Source: Streptacidiphilus sp041262525 (lineage in GTDB: Bacteria; Actinomycetota; Actinomycetes; Streptomycetales; Streptomycetaceae). From it: DNA of 64,000 bases. The stretch's first letter is position 1, and the number at the start of each line of letters is the position of its first letter. Both the position numbers and the translations under genes were made by a program. The DNA lies in assembly GCF_041262525.1 (NCBI RefSeq), contig NZ_JBGCCK010000001.1, positions 418,688 to 482,687 of the forward strand, given 5' to 3'. Below, piece after piece: positions 16,401-24,237 of this stretch. Under the pieces are notes generated by a model. It was not told the origin of the DNA. It saw nothing but the letters and a program-made list of their open reading frames with translations, and did not search any database.

Positions 16401-16567
16401 TTCCGCGCCAGACAGGCCGGGATGGAGCGGGGACTGGCGGGGAGAAGCGCGAGTGTTCTGGCAGGTAGCAGGAGCCCAGGTCGGCCTAGGTTACCTAGAC
16501 GGAGCCTCCTAAAGCCGGTGTGCATGCGACTCGCCAGGGCCAGGATCGCACGTGCCATGAACGACGA

Positions 16568-16600
16568 AGGGCGCCGCGGAAACTGACTCCGCGGCGCCCT
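16568..16600 (-). terminator. Hairpin terminator downstream of the secreted repeat protein
   Basis: A 13-bp perfect stem (AGGGCGCCGCGGA / TCCGCGGCGCCCT) with a 7-nt loop lies 36 bp past the stop of the minus-strand gene ending at 16637. Confidence 0.75.
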
Positions 16601-16636
16601 GCTGTCCTACCGTCCCGTCCAGGTGTCCTCGCCGGC

Positions 16637-19414
16637 CTACGGCTGCGTGTACTGGTAGCCGGACAGGTCCGCGATCACCGAGACCGCGGCACCGCCGCCG
16701 TTGTAGAGGTCCACGCAGCCGCCCGCGCCGACCGGCGTCTGGGTCATGTTCGCGATGGTCTCCCCCGGGCCCCAGTTGATGCTGGACGTGCCGGGGCGTG
16801 CGGTCCCGGCCGGGTAGGTGGACAACCAGCCGGCCTGGCTGCTGCCGGTCACCGTCAGGTTGAGCGCCGCGGCGGAGGCTCCGGCCCGAACCGGAAGGCA
16901 GAGCTGGAGCTGCTGGTGCGGCGCCAGCTGTCCGGCGGGTGCGCCGATCCCGTAACGGGTGTCCAGCGCCCGGGTCGGAGCCGCGGTGACGAACCCTGTC
17001 GTCGGGCCCGTGGCGCTCGTCGGCTGGTAGAGGCCGAGGAAGTCGACCACGAAGTCCGCCGGCCCTGCGCTTCCGTTGTAGAGCGTGACGCGGCCCTGCG
17101 AGTCAGCCGTCACCGTGGCCAGGTTGGCCGCCGGCGTTCCGACCGACCAGTTGAGGTTGGACGAGACGGGACGGGAGCCGCCGGTGGTGTAGACGGTGGC
17201 GAAGCCCGGACCGTGCTCGCGCGCTGCGGTGACGTTGACCTCGAGCGTGTCCGGCCCGCCGCCCGCGGGCCGCAGCGACGCCGGGAGTTGGACGGTGACC
17301 GTGCCGTGTCCCGGGACCTGGTGGGCCGAGGTCCGGGTGTCGAGGATGCGGGTGGGAGCTGCCGGCTGGTACTCGGTGCCGTCGACCGTCATCGACTGGG
17401 AGCCGATCTCGTCCACGACCAGGTCGATCGGTCCGGAGCTGCCGTTGGAGAAGTCGACGTACCCGTTGGCGCCGGTGCGCACCGTCGCCTGGTTCGCGAT
17501 GGTCTGCCCGGCGCTGAAGTTGAGGTTCGACGCGGTCGGCGCGGATGTGCCGTCCGGGTAGGCGGTGACGAAGCCGGCGGCCCGGGTGTCGGTGGCGGTG
17601 AGGTTGAGCACCAGCGCCTCATTGCCGTCCTGCGGGTGCGCCAGAGCGAGCCGGAGCGTGCCGTGGGCGGGGATGGCGATGTGTCCGGCGGTGCGGCTGT
17701 CGTAGACGCGCTGGGGACCGCCGCTCAGGGGAACGAAGTCGGCGCCGGCGACTGCGGTCGCCTCCGCGGTCTCGGTCCGGCCGAGCACGTCGACTGCGGT
17801 CAGCTTGACCGGGTAGACGCCGGAGTGCGGGTAGGCGTAGGTGGCGTCCTGCCACATGCCCCAATCGCCGACCACGCCGTCGCCGTGGTCCAGCGTCAGA
17901 CTGCGGTAGATTTCGCCCGGCGTAACGGAGATGGAGAAATCCATGGTGCCGGGGGAGTACCCGCCCGTGCGCAGGGGCTTTGCGCTCAGCACGGGCTGCT
18001 CGACCGTGTCGCTCAGCACCTGCACGTCCCGGCTGTAACTCACCGAGTACCCGCCGGTGTTGGTGATGACGGTCGTGGTCAGGTAGGTGCCGGGCTGCGT
18101 GTAGGCATGCGGGAGGGCTGCGCCGACAGGGGCCGACTGCAGGGCGCTTCCGTCGCCGAAATCCACCGTCGCGGTCAGCTGCTCGTGCCAGGCCGAAGTG
18201 GGCACCGGCACGGCCTGGCCGTCCACCGAGGTGCCGACCGTGGTGACCTGGGGGCTGGTCGGAGCGGAGTATCCGATGGTGTCCTCGACCTCCCACGCAC
18301 CCCGGTCGTAGAAGTTGTACGGGCCGGCACCCAGATGCGGGAAGCTGGGGTCGGGCACCCGCGAGTGGCCGTACAGGTCGGTGCTGAGCTCGCCGGGGGC
18401 GGACGAGTCCGCCGCGTCGACGACGCCTGTACCCGCGGGAAAGCCGGTTCCGGGAGCCATGACGATGTCGTGAGCACCCTGTCCGGTGGCAGTGGCGAGC
18501 CCCGCGCTGGTCGAGTAGTCCGTGCCTCCCCAGGAGTAGGCGTCCGTACCTGCCTCGTACTCCTTGAAGGTGTTGTAGCCGTCCGAAACCTGCGGTGCGG
18601 CGGCAGCAGAGACGGAGAGTGCTGGGGCCTGGGAGGCGAAGCCGACGTTGTTCTCCACGGTGGTCGCCGAAACGGCTCCGTCGACCGCGATGGCCGGGGC
18701 CTTGAGGGGCGAGTTCAGGGAGTTGCCGGTGACCGCGACCCCGGATGCCCCCGAGACGTGGATCAGTGCTCCCGGCGCTGATGAGTAGTCGCGGAGGTAG
18801 TTGGTCGTCACCGTGACGTGCTGAGCACCGGCCTGGACGAGCACGTCGCTGCCGCTGAGCATCCCCTGGATCTGGGTGCGTGACACCGTAACGGACGACG
18901 AGCCGCCGTCGATGTTGACGCCGTTCACTACGGCTGGGGAGGCCAGGTCCACGGACTGGAGCCGGTCGAGCACGATGTCCTGCGAGCCCACGACATCGAC
19001 CAGGTCGGCCCCAGAGCTGGCCTGGAGCTGCAGGTTCTCCACGGTGATGTCGTGGACGTCGCGCAGGGTCAGCGGCGCGCCCTTCGACACGGGGTACAGG
19101 TAGTCGCCCGATCCGTCGATGGTGATCGGGGCGCCCGGGGCGCCCGAGTGCGTGAGCACGAGGGGCCCGTAGAAACTCTCTCCGGTGGGGCCGGTCAGCT
19201 TGACGGTCTGCCCGGGCTGCGCGGCGTTCACCGCGGCTTGAAGTGTGCAGTAGGGCAGCGACGCACTGCCAGCGGCGGCGGCCGTGTCGCTGCAGCTTGC
19301 GTCGTGGTTCACATAGAGCGTGCCGGCCGTCGAACTGTCCGCGCGGGCGGTGGTTGTCATCGCCACGGCGAGGGCCAGGACGACGGGGACGGAAACAAGA
19401 CGTGCGCGTGGCAC
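16637..19414 (-). CDS. Large secreted beta-helix / repeat-module protein
   Basis: The 925-residue protein has a Sec signal peptide (VVLALAVAMTTTARA). GTG 19414 has GGGGGA about 5 nt upstream. Next comes a right-handed beta-helix-like region (about residues 30-320, with VTVSRTQIQG, VAVTGNSLNSP, TTVENNVG). A PKD-like segment follows (VDFGDGSALQS, LDHGDGVVGDW). The end holds three tandem modules of about 110-130 residues with the themes RxxDxRT, LNLT(A/V)T, SNLN(F/W)SxG and YNGS(A/S)GP. No catalytic residues were identified. It is probably a cell-surface or matrix protein binding polysaccharide, by inference. It is unusually large for DNA lying between att copies. Confidence 0.8.
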   Translation of the reverse strand: MPRARLVSVPVVLALAVAMTTTARADSSTAGTLYVNHDASCSDTAAAAGSASLPYCTLQAAVNAAQPGQTVKLTGPTGESFYGPLVLTHSGAPGAPITIDGSGDYLYPVSKGAPLTLRDVHDITVENLQLQASSGADLVDVVGSQDIVLDRLQSVDLASPAVVNGVNIDGGSSSVTVSRTQIQGMLSGSDVLVQAGAQHVTVTTNYLRDYSSAPGALIHVSGASGVAVTGNSLNSPLKAPAIAVDGAVSATTVENNVGFASQAPALSVSAAAAPQVSDGYNTFKEYEAGTDAYSWGGTDYSTSAGLATATGQGAHDIVMAPGTGFPAGTGVVDAADSSAPGELSTDLYGHSRVPDPSFPHLGAGPYNFYDRGAWEVEDTIGYSAPTSPQVTTVGTSVDGQAVPVPTSAWHEQLTATVDFGDGSALQSAPVGAALPHAYTQPGTYLTTTVITNTGGYSVSYSRDVQVLSDTVEQPVLSAKPLRTGGYSPGTMDFSISVTPGEIYRSLTLDHGDGVVGDWGMWQDATYAYPHSGVYPVKLTAVDVLGRTETAEATAVAGADFVPLSGGPQRVYDSRTAGHIAIPAHGTLRLALAHPQDGNEALVLNLTATDTRAAGFVTAYPDGTSAPTASNLNFSAGQTIANQATVRTGANGYVDFSNGSSGPIDLVVDEIGSQSMTVDGTEYQPAAPTRILDTRTSAHQVPGHGTVTVQLPASLRPAGGGPDTLEVNVTAAREHGPGFATVYTTGGSRPVSSNLNWSVGTPAANLATVTADSQGRVTLYNGSAGPADFVVDFLGLYQPTSATGPTTGFVTAAPTRALDTRYGIGAPAGQLAPHQQLQLCLPVRAGASAAALNLTVTGSSQAGWLSTYPAGTARPGTSSINWGPGETIANMTQTPVGAGGCVDLYNGGGAAVSVIADLSGYQYTQP

Positions 19415-19787
19415 AGTTCCCCCTTCACGGGCGTGCCTTCGATCATCCGAACAGAAGGCGCACGTGATGCTACTGCTGCGCACAAAGACCAAAGCCGTCA
19501 GATCGACTGCAACCGACCCGATGGCTCCGGAATTCTTAGCTCCTCGTTACCAACCGACTCGTCACAGAGCAACGTGTCGTCAGCCGCGGTAGCCGGGGAG
19601 GCCCAGTGTGGCTGATGACCTTGACCGGAACGCCTCCGGCCGTGGTCGAGCATGACGTCGATCCCGGTTTTCGGGCAGTGACTTGCCCCGCTTCAAGGTC
19701 GATGGTGAAGGCCTCGCCGACTTGAACCAACTGACGGCTCGCCGCGCGGATTGTCAGCCGTACCTGCGATTACCTGACCCACCTTGC
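19415..19787. other. Intergenic region upstream of the secreted protein and YefM
   Basis: This holds the promoters of the two divergent units. A minus frame at 19536-19730 (GEAFTIDLEAGQVTARK near its start) could encode a 64-residue protein. It has no clear ribosome-binding site or recognised family and is not called as a gene. Confidence 0.35.
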
Positions 19788-19808
19788 TTATGTACGTTAT
19801 TATGTACG
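19788..19808. promoter_or_regulatory. Direct repeats upstream of yefM, probable autoregulatory site
   Basis: TTATGTACG occurs at 19788-19796 and again at 19800-19808, ending 2 bp before the yefM start. YefM-YoeB operators in other bacteria contain TGTAC cores, so this pair fits an operator bound by the YefM-YoeB complex. Confidence 0.6.
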
Positions 19809-19810
19809 GC

Positions 19811-20089
19811 ATGAAGACGATGAGTGCGACCGAGCTCCGCGGCAACCTCGCCGCCGCGCTTGATGCCGTCGAGAACGACGCCGAAGAACTCGTCATCACC
19901 CGTGCCGGCCACGAACCGCTGGTCGTCGTCTCCCTGGCTGAGTACGCCTCGCTCCGAGAGACCGACTACCTGCTTCGATCCCCGGCCAATGCCGATCACC
20001 TGCGCCGCTCCCTGCAGGAATACCAGGAAGGCCGCGCTCAGACCCGCGAGCTGATCGACCCCGACGGCCTCACCGAGCAGTCCGAGTGA
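19811..20089 (+). CDS. yefM: YefM/Phd-family antitoxin
   Basis: The 92-residue antitoxin has the Phd/YefM N-terminal DNA-binding fold: MSATELRGNLAAALDAVEND, then ELVITRAGHEPLVVVSLAEY. The acidic C-terminal tail (about residues 60-92) would wrap the toxin. ATG 19811 (MKTMSATEL) is used; ATG 19820 is an alternative. It overlaps the toxin start by four bases and is presumably autoregulated through the repeats just upstream. Confidence 0.92.
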   Translation: MKTMSATELRGNLAAALDAVENDAEELVITRAGHEPLVVVSLAEYASLRETDYLLRSPANADHLRRSLQEYQEGRAQTRELIDPDGLTEQSE

Positions 20090-20352
20090 AGGTCCGGTTC
20101 ACCGAGCGCGGCTGGAGCGACTACTTGTCCTGGCAGGCGGACGACCGCCGACTGCTCAAGCGCATCAACCAGCTGATCGACGACATCCGCCGCAACGGCA
20201 AAGAGGGCATTGGCAAGCCCGAGCCCTTGCGCCATGAGCTCGCTGGGGCCTGGTCCCGCCGGATCGACCAGGAGCACCGCCTGATCTGCGTCCTCGACGA
20301 GCAAGCCGACACCGTGTGCGTCATCGCCTGCCGCTACCACTACAGCAAGTAG
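20086..20352 (+). CDS. yoeB: YoeB-family mRNA interferase toxin
   Basis: This is an 88-residue RelE-superfamily toxin that cleaves mRNA on the ribosome. It is very close to the YoeB pattern (FTERGWSDYLSWQADDRRLL, IGKPEPL, RRIDQEHRLI, ending CRYHY). The family catalytic positions are conserved as E46, R65 and H85, so it looks active. The GTG start overlaps the yefM stop. The pair lies just before att copy 4, so it is probably element cargo. Confidence 0.95.
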   Translation: MKVRFTERGWSDYLSWQADDRRLLKRINQLIDDIRRNGKEGIGKPEPLRHELAGAWSRRIDQEHRLICVLDEQADTVCVIACRYHYSK

Positions 20353-20537
20353 AGCCTGTACGTCCTGGACGGCCTCGCCGCTGGCGGTTGCCGCCCGGCC
20401 GAAACAGCGCAGACCGGACCTCATGTAGGGGAGCGCCGGTAGTTGCATTCGCTTGCGTTCACAGATGTCTGGGCGGGCGTCCGCCAGTCGCATCACAGGT
20501 CGGGGCGCTGACGAACGCCACGGGACACCCAGGCGAG

Positions 20538-20596
20538 CAGTTGGAAAGCGTGTTGGCGGCAACCCCCTCACGAGTTCGAATCTCGTATCCTCCGCA
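20538..20596 (+). repeat. tRNA-Ser(GGA) 3'-half, attachment-site copy 4
   Basis: This 59-bp core is the most diverged copy: TTGGCGGCAACCCCC replaces TTGGGGGCAACCCC, with one base inserted. The T-arm and acceptor strand are unchanged. The arm (about 20440-20537) keeps TTGCATTCGCTTGCGTTCA. It is the rightmost copy, so DNA to its right may be older chromosome. Confidence 0.86.
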
Positions 20597-20615
20597 CCCG
20601 CCCACCAGGGCAGGC

Positions 20616-20648
20616 GAAGGCCCGGACCGTTCAGCGGTCCGGGCCTTC
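20616..20648 (+). terminator. Hairpin terminator after att copy 4
   Basis: The stem GAAGGCCCGGACCG / CGGTCCGGGCCTTC is perfect. Compared with copies 1 and 3, the C-to-G change on one side is matched by the complementary change on the other, so pairing is kept. Confidence 0.78.
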
Positions 20649-20781
20649 GTCGTTCACAGTCTCAACGGCGCTTCCGGTCGGAGCGTCGGCGCTGCTTCAT
20701 CCCCAGGGACCAGCGCATCCGGCCCGGAGAACCCACCGCCGGCAACACCCTTTGCCTTCGCTGCTGGCCGCGGGCTCCGCC

Positions 20782-21243
20782 TCAGCTGCCGCCGCCGAGC
20801 CGCTGGGCCAACACCCGGCCGCGCTCGGCCTGCACCGCTCCGGCCTTCCCGGCGGCATAGCGGAGCAGGCCGAACGGCGTGTGGAGACGCAGGGTGTCGA
20901 CCACCAGGGAGCCGCCGTCGCCCAGGGCGGTGATGGCGAAGCAGTAGTCCATCCGCACGCCGCCAGGACTGACCACCTTGCCGCTGACCATCGCCTCGCC
21001 CGGCAGCCGGGCGTCCTCGGTGCGCAGGCTGACCTGGATGACATTGTCGTGCCGGACCAGCCCGAGGAACTGGAAGCGTTCGACGGCCACGTAGTGCGTG
21101 ATACCGCCCTCGCACCGCACGTCCCGCACGTCCACGAGCAGCGGGGAGAGGCCGATGTAGTTCTCGGGCTCCGCCAGATGCGCGAGCACGGCAGCGGGCC
21201 CCGCCGCGATGTCGTAGCTGCGGCTCAGTTCGGTGCTTGGCAC
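20782..21243 (-). CDS. SRPBCC (START/polyketide cyclase-like) superfamily protein
   Basis: The 153-residue protein begins ELSRSYDIAAGPAAVLAHLA and continues with a typical SRPBCC strand-helix pattern (SPLLVDVRDVRCEGG, MVSGKVVSPGGVRMDYCF). The fold makes a hydrophobic ligand pocket. No specific catalytic residues are known for this branch. GTG 21243 follows GGGGAG at a suitable distance. The neighbours give no clear pathway. Confidence 0.7.
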   Translation of the reverse strand: MPSTELSRSYDIAAGPAAVLAHLAEPENYIGLSPLLVDVRDVRCEGGITHYVAVERFQFLGLVRHDNVIQVSLRTEDARLPGEAMVSGKVVSPGGVRMDYCFAITALGDGGSLVVDTLRLHTPFGLLRYAAGKAGAVQAERGRVLAQRLGGGS

Positions 21244-21563
21244 GTCCAACTCCCCTGCCCGGTCGGGGTCCGACCGTCGTCGTGGATCGGGAACGGTCAG
21301 TGGATGATCGCACCGTCCAGGCGCCTCCGCCAGGCTGTCGCGAGTGGCTCCTCGGGCGGGGTGGATCCGGGCTCTCGGCGGAGGAAGGGTCGGGGCTGCC
21401 CGAGGCGGGGCTGGGCTCGAGGCGCACCGTCCGCAGTGTTTCGCGCGGGGGTTCCGGATGACACCGGCGATCCTCGGGGACAAGCAGGGCCGCGCCGTCG
21501 GCCAGAGGCCGGCGGCGCGGGCGGGTGTGGGCGGGTGCGGGACTTCGGTGACCGGCGGACCGG
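21244..21563. other. Intergenic region, no gene recognised
   Basis: This 320-bp gap lies upstream of the SRPBCC gene and downstream of the secreted propeller gene. Several open frames cross it because of GC content, but none has both a start and a protein-like pattern. Confidence 0.4.
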
Positions 21564-23570
21564 TCAGCTGGTGACGCTGAAGTAGAGCCAGCCGCCCCAG
21601 GTCGCCGCGTTGACGCCGTCGCCGCCGTACTGGGGCACGATGCGGAAGTGCGAGCCCAGCGGGAAGCCGGTGACGTTCAGTTGGATCCAGACCACCCCGT
21701 TGTTGTCGAGGTAGAAGCAGCCCTGCGGGGTGAGGTTGTGCCAGCCGCCCGAGTAGTACCACTGGGCGTACAGGGTGATGCACTGGTTGCCCTTGTTCGG
21801 GCCCACCGCAGTGCCCATCGCCGGCAGCTTCGACTTGTGGAACAGCTGGAACTTGTAGCCCGCGTACCAGTTGCTGCCGTAGGAGTTGGCGAGCACGTCC
21901 GCGATCGCCGCGTAGCCGTTGATCCACCGGCCCGCCCAGGCGGTGCCGTAGAAGTAGTCACCGGCGAACCAAGCGGAGAAGCGGGTGTTCCGGGTCACCT
22001 TGTACCAGGCGGAGAAGTTGCCGTACCGGTCGACCGCGCCGCTCGCGACGAGCGTCTGCGGCAGGCTCACTGGCATGGCGTAGATCCCGACCGTGTGGCC
22101 GTTCCAGGTCCTGCCCAGGTGCGCGGTGATGTGGGCCCAGCCGTTGTAGGCATAGCCGGTGCTGTTGGTGGAGATGGTCACCGTGGTCGCGGTGCGGGCG
22201 ATGTTGATGGTTGCCGACGCGGTAACCGCGCTGTGCTGGCCGTCGCCGGCGTAGCTGACCCGGTACGTGACCGGCCCGCCGATGGTGGCCGTGTCGGCGA
22301 AGTGCCAGCTGCCGTCCGCCGCGGTCACGGGCTTGATCGCGCTCAGGACCCCCGCGGGGTGCGCCAGGTCGACGCGGGTTACCGAGAGTTGGGTTCCGCC
22401 GGGAATCGGCAGCGTCGAGCTCAGCTTGCCGCTGACGGTGTACGCCTTGCCGCGGATGCCCGACGCGGGCGCGGAGGCGGTGAGCGTCGGGAGGACCTTG
22501 GTCGGGTCGGTCAGGACCTGGAGGCTGTACGTGGTGCCCGAGGCGGTGTACGCGCCCGCGATCGCGAAGACGCGTGAGTCGTCGGGGGCCCAGGCGAGGT
22601 CCGCCGGGGTGGTCGATCCGGCCCTGTACATGCGCAGTGGGGTTTGGGTGTTGGCCTTGAGGATGGAGACGGTCGCGCCCCAGGCCTGGGCGACGTACCC
22701 GTCCGGGGAGACGCTCCCCACAGTCGCGTTCGGGTAGCTGCTGACGTGGCTGAACTTGCCGTTCGCGTACGCGTCGAGGAGGGTGCCGTTGACGAGCACC
22801 TGAGAGGCGCCCGGCACCAGGCTGATGTCGTAGATGCCGGAGTTGAGCGAATAGTCGGCCCAGTACCAGGCGGTCAACTGCGGTGTTCCGGTGGAGACGT
22901 CGAGTACCGCCATCGAGTCCGTGGACGCGCCGGTGTCGGCGAGTGCGAGCACGCCGGGGGCGGACGGCTGGGTGCTTGTCAACGCCGGATTCCAGAGCCC
23001 GAAGGGCTTGGTGGCCGGCATCTGACCAAGTGTCACCGCGCTGGCCCCGCCCGAGGTGTTCACCGAGGGGTCGACGGATCCGAGGTTGCCTGACCACTGG
23101 TCGCCATAGGTGAACCAGAGTTTGCCCGAGGTGAAGGCGAGGTGGGTCGGCCCCTTGTTGGTTGCCACCGCGTAGCGGGTCTTGACCGCGAGGGTGCTCG
23201 CGTCGAGCGCCACCACCTCGTGGGTGCCGGGAGCGGCCGCGTACACCGTCGCGCCGTCCGTGGAGACGGCCAGGCCGGTGACGCCGCTGATGCCGCTGAT
23301 CGTGGCGACGCTGTTGCCGTCGTAGTCGGCGGCAGTGACGGAGCCGGCCGTTTCGTCGCCGACGAAGACCCGGTGCAGGGCTCCGTCCACGGCCATCCCG
23401 CCCAAGGCGGAGACGGTGACCGGTCCCGATGCCGCGGCGTGCGCGGTGACGCTGGTCCGGCTGGTGTGCTTGACGGGGCGGGCCGAGCCGGCCGCCGCCG
23501 CGGGCCCGGCGGTGGCGACGCCGAGCAGGACCGCACAGGCGGTCACGGTGCATAGGCTGCGCTTGCGCAC
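21564..23570 (-). CDS. Secreted beta-propeller / Ig-like repeat protein
   Basis: The 668-residue protein starts at GTG 23570 with a Sec signal peptide (RKRSLCTVTACAVLLGVATA). Residues about 55-370 form YVTN-like propeller blades (GGMAVDGALHRVFVGDETAG, VTGLAVSTDGATVYAAAPGT). Two Ig-like segments follow (about 375-470; ASGIRGKAYTVSGKLSS, YRVSYAGDG). The C-terminal 180 residues are rich in Trp and Tyr. The protein is extracellular, its binding target is unknown, and no enzymatic motif is seen. Confidence 0.8.
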   Translation of the reverse strand: MRKRSLCTVTACAVLLGVATAGPAAAAGSARPVKHTSRTSVTAHAAASGPVTVSALGGMAVDGALHRVFVGDETAGSVTAADYDGNSVATISGISGVTGLAVSTDGATVYAAAPGTHEVVALDASTLAVKTRYAVATNKGPTHLAFTSGKLWFTYGDQWSGNLGSVDPSVNTSGGASAVTLGQMPATKPFGLWNPALTSTQPSAPGVLALADTGASTDSMAVLDVSTGTPQLTAWYWADYSLNSGIYDISLVPGASQVLVNGTLLDAYANGKFSHVSSYPNATVGSVSPDGYVAQAWGATVSILKANTQTPLRMYRAGSTTPADLAWAPDDSRVFAIAGAYTASGTTYSLQVLTDPTKVLPTLTASAPASGIRGKAYTVSGKLSSTLPIPGGTQLSVTRVDLAHPAGVLSAIKPVTAADGSWHFADTATIGGPVTYRVSYAGDGQHSAVTASATINIARTATTVTISTNSTGYAYNGWAHITAHLGRTWNGHTVGIYAMPVSLPQTLVASGAVDRYGNFSAWYKVTRNTRFSAWFAGDYFYGTAWAGRWINGYAAIADVLANSYGSNWYAGYKFQLFHKSKLPAMGTAVGPNKGNQCITLYAQWYYSGGWHNLTPQGCFYLDNNGVVWIQLNVTGFPLGSHFRIVPQYGGDGVNAATWGGWLYFSVTS

Positions 23571-24237
23571 AGTGCTGAACCCCCAGGAAGAAAGCCCGGA
23601 ATGACCGGGAGGCGTGGTTGCCGCGCGGGTCCTGCCGTGGTGAGCCGGCGGAGGCGTCGCGTGTTCGGCAGGTGGAATCCTAGGCCAGCAGAGGCCTGGT
23701 GCGAACGGCTTTTCGAGGCGTTCTTCAGGGGCAGGGCCCGTCGGCGACGCAGACGCTGGAAGACGTGGACGAAGCCGACGCCGGTGACCGCGAACCGGGC
23801 CAACACCACGTCGGCCACAACGTGCCGGGTCCTCGAAGCGTGCATGGTGAGTCCCCTTCATACGTGGTGAGGCGGATCAGTTTTCACCCCCCTAGGCGCG
23901 GACGAAACGGCTCCGGCAGAAGTAGGCAAAGGGTCTTCCATCTGCGGTGATCCGGAACGAGCCCGAGCTTTTCGGTGATCCGCCTAAAGGCTTGACGCTC
24001 GTCACCCGGCTCTCCCTCGAACCCGGGATCCACGATCTGCACTGGCACCTCGACGACGACACCGGTCCGACTGAACAGCGAGCCCTGGCCTGACCTGCCT
24101 CCCGACGAGGGTGACCACTCCGGTCGCCGCCCACCATCTGAAGGTCGCCGGCCGCGCATTGGTCTCCCCGGAGGCAGTTGCGCCGCGCCGTGGTGCGTCC
24201 CGTCGACCCGTGGCCTCCGGCGGGCTAGCTTCGTGAC
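23571..24237. other. Long intergenic region with a possible gene fragment
   Basis: This 667-bp gap separates divergent genes. The minus frame 23884-24093 has natural codon use (VVVEVPVQIVDPGFEG, RITEKLGLVPDH, ending PFRPRLGG) and could be the 3' end of a lost gene. A minus frame opening at 23845 (MHASRTRHVV) has an AAGGGG upstream, but it runs into the signal-peptide region of the next gene and is not called. Confidence 0.35.

Noticed and set aside
19536..19730. Possible 64-residue minus-strand protein
   Set aside because: Composition is protein-like at first, but there is no clear start signal and no family match. It is mentioned only in the intergenic entry.
23543..23845. Possible small minus-strand protein starting MHASRTRHVV
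   Set aside because: It has a plausible ribosome-binding site, but the frame reads into the start region of the secreted propeller gene and has no recognised family.
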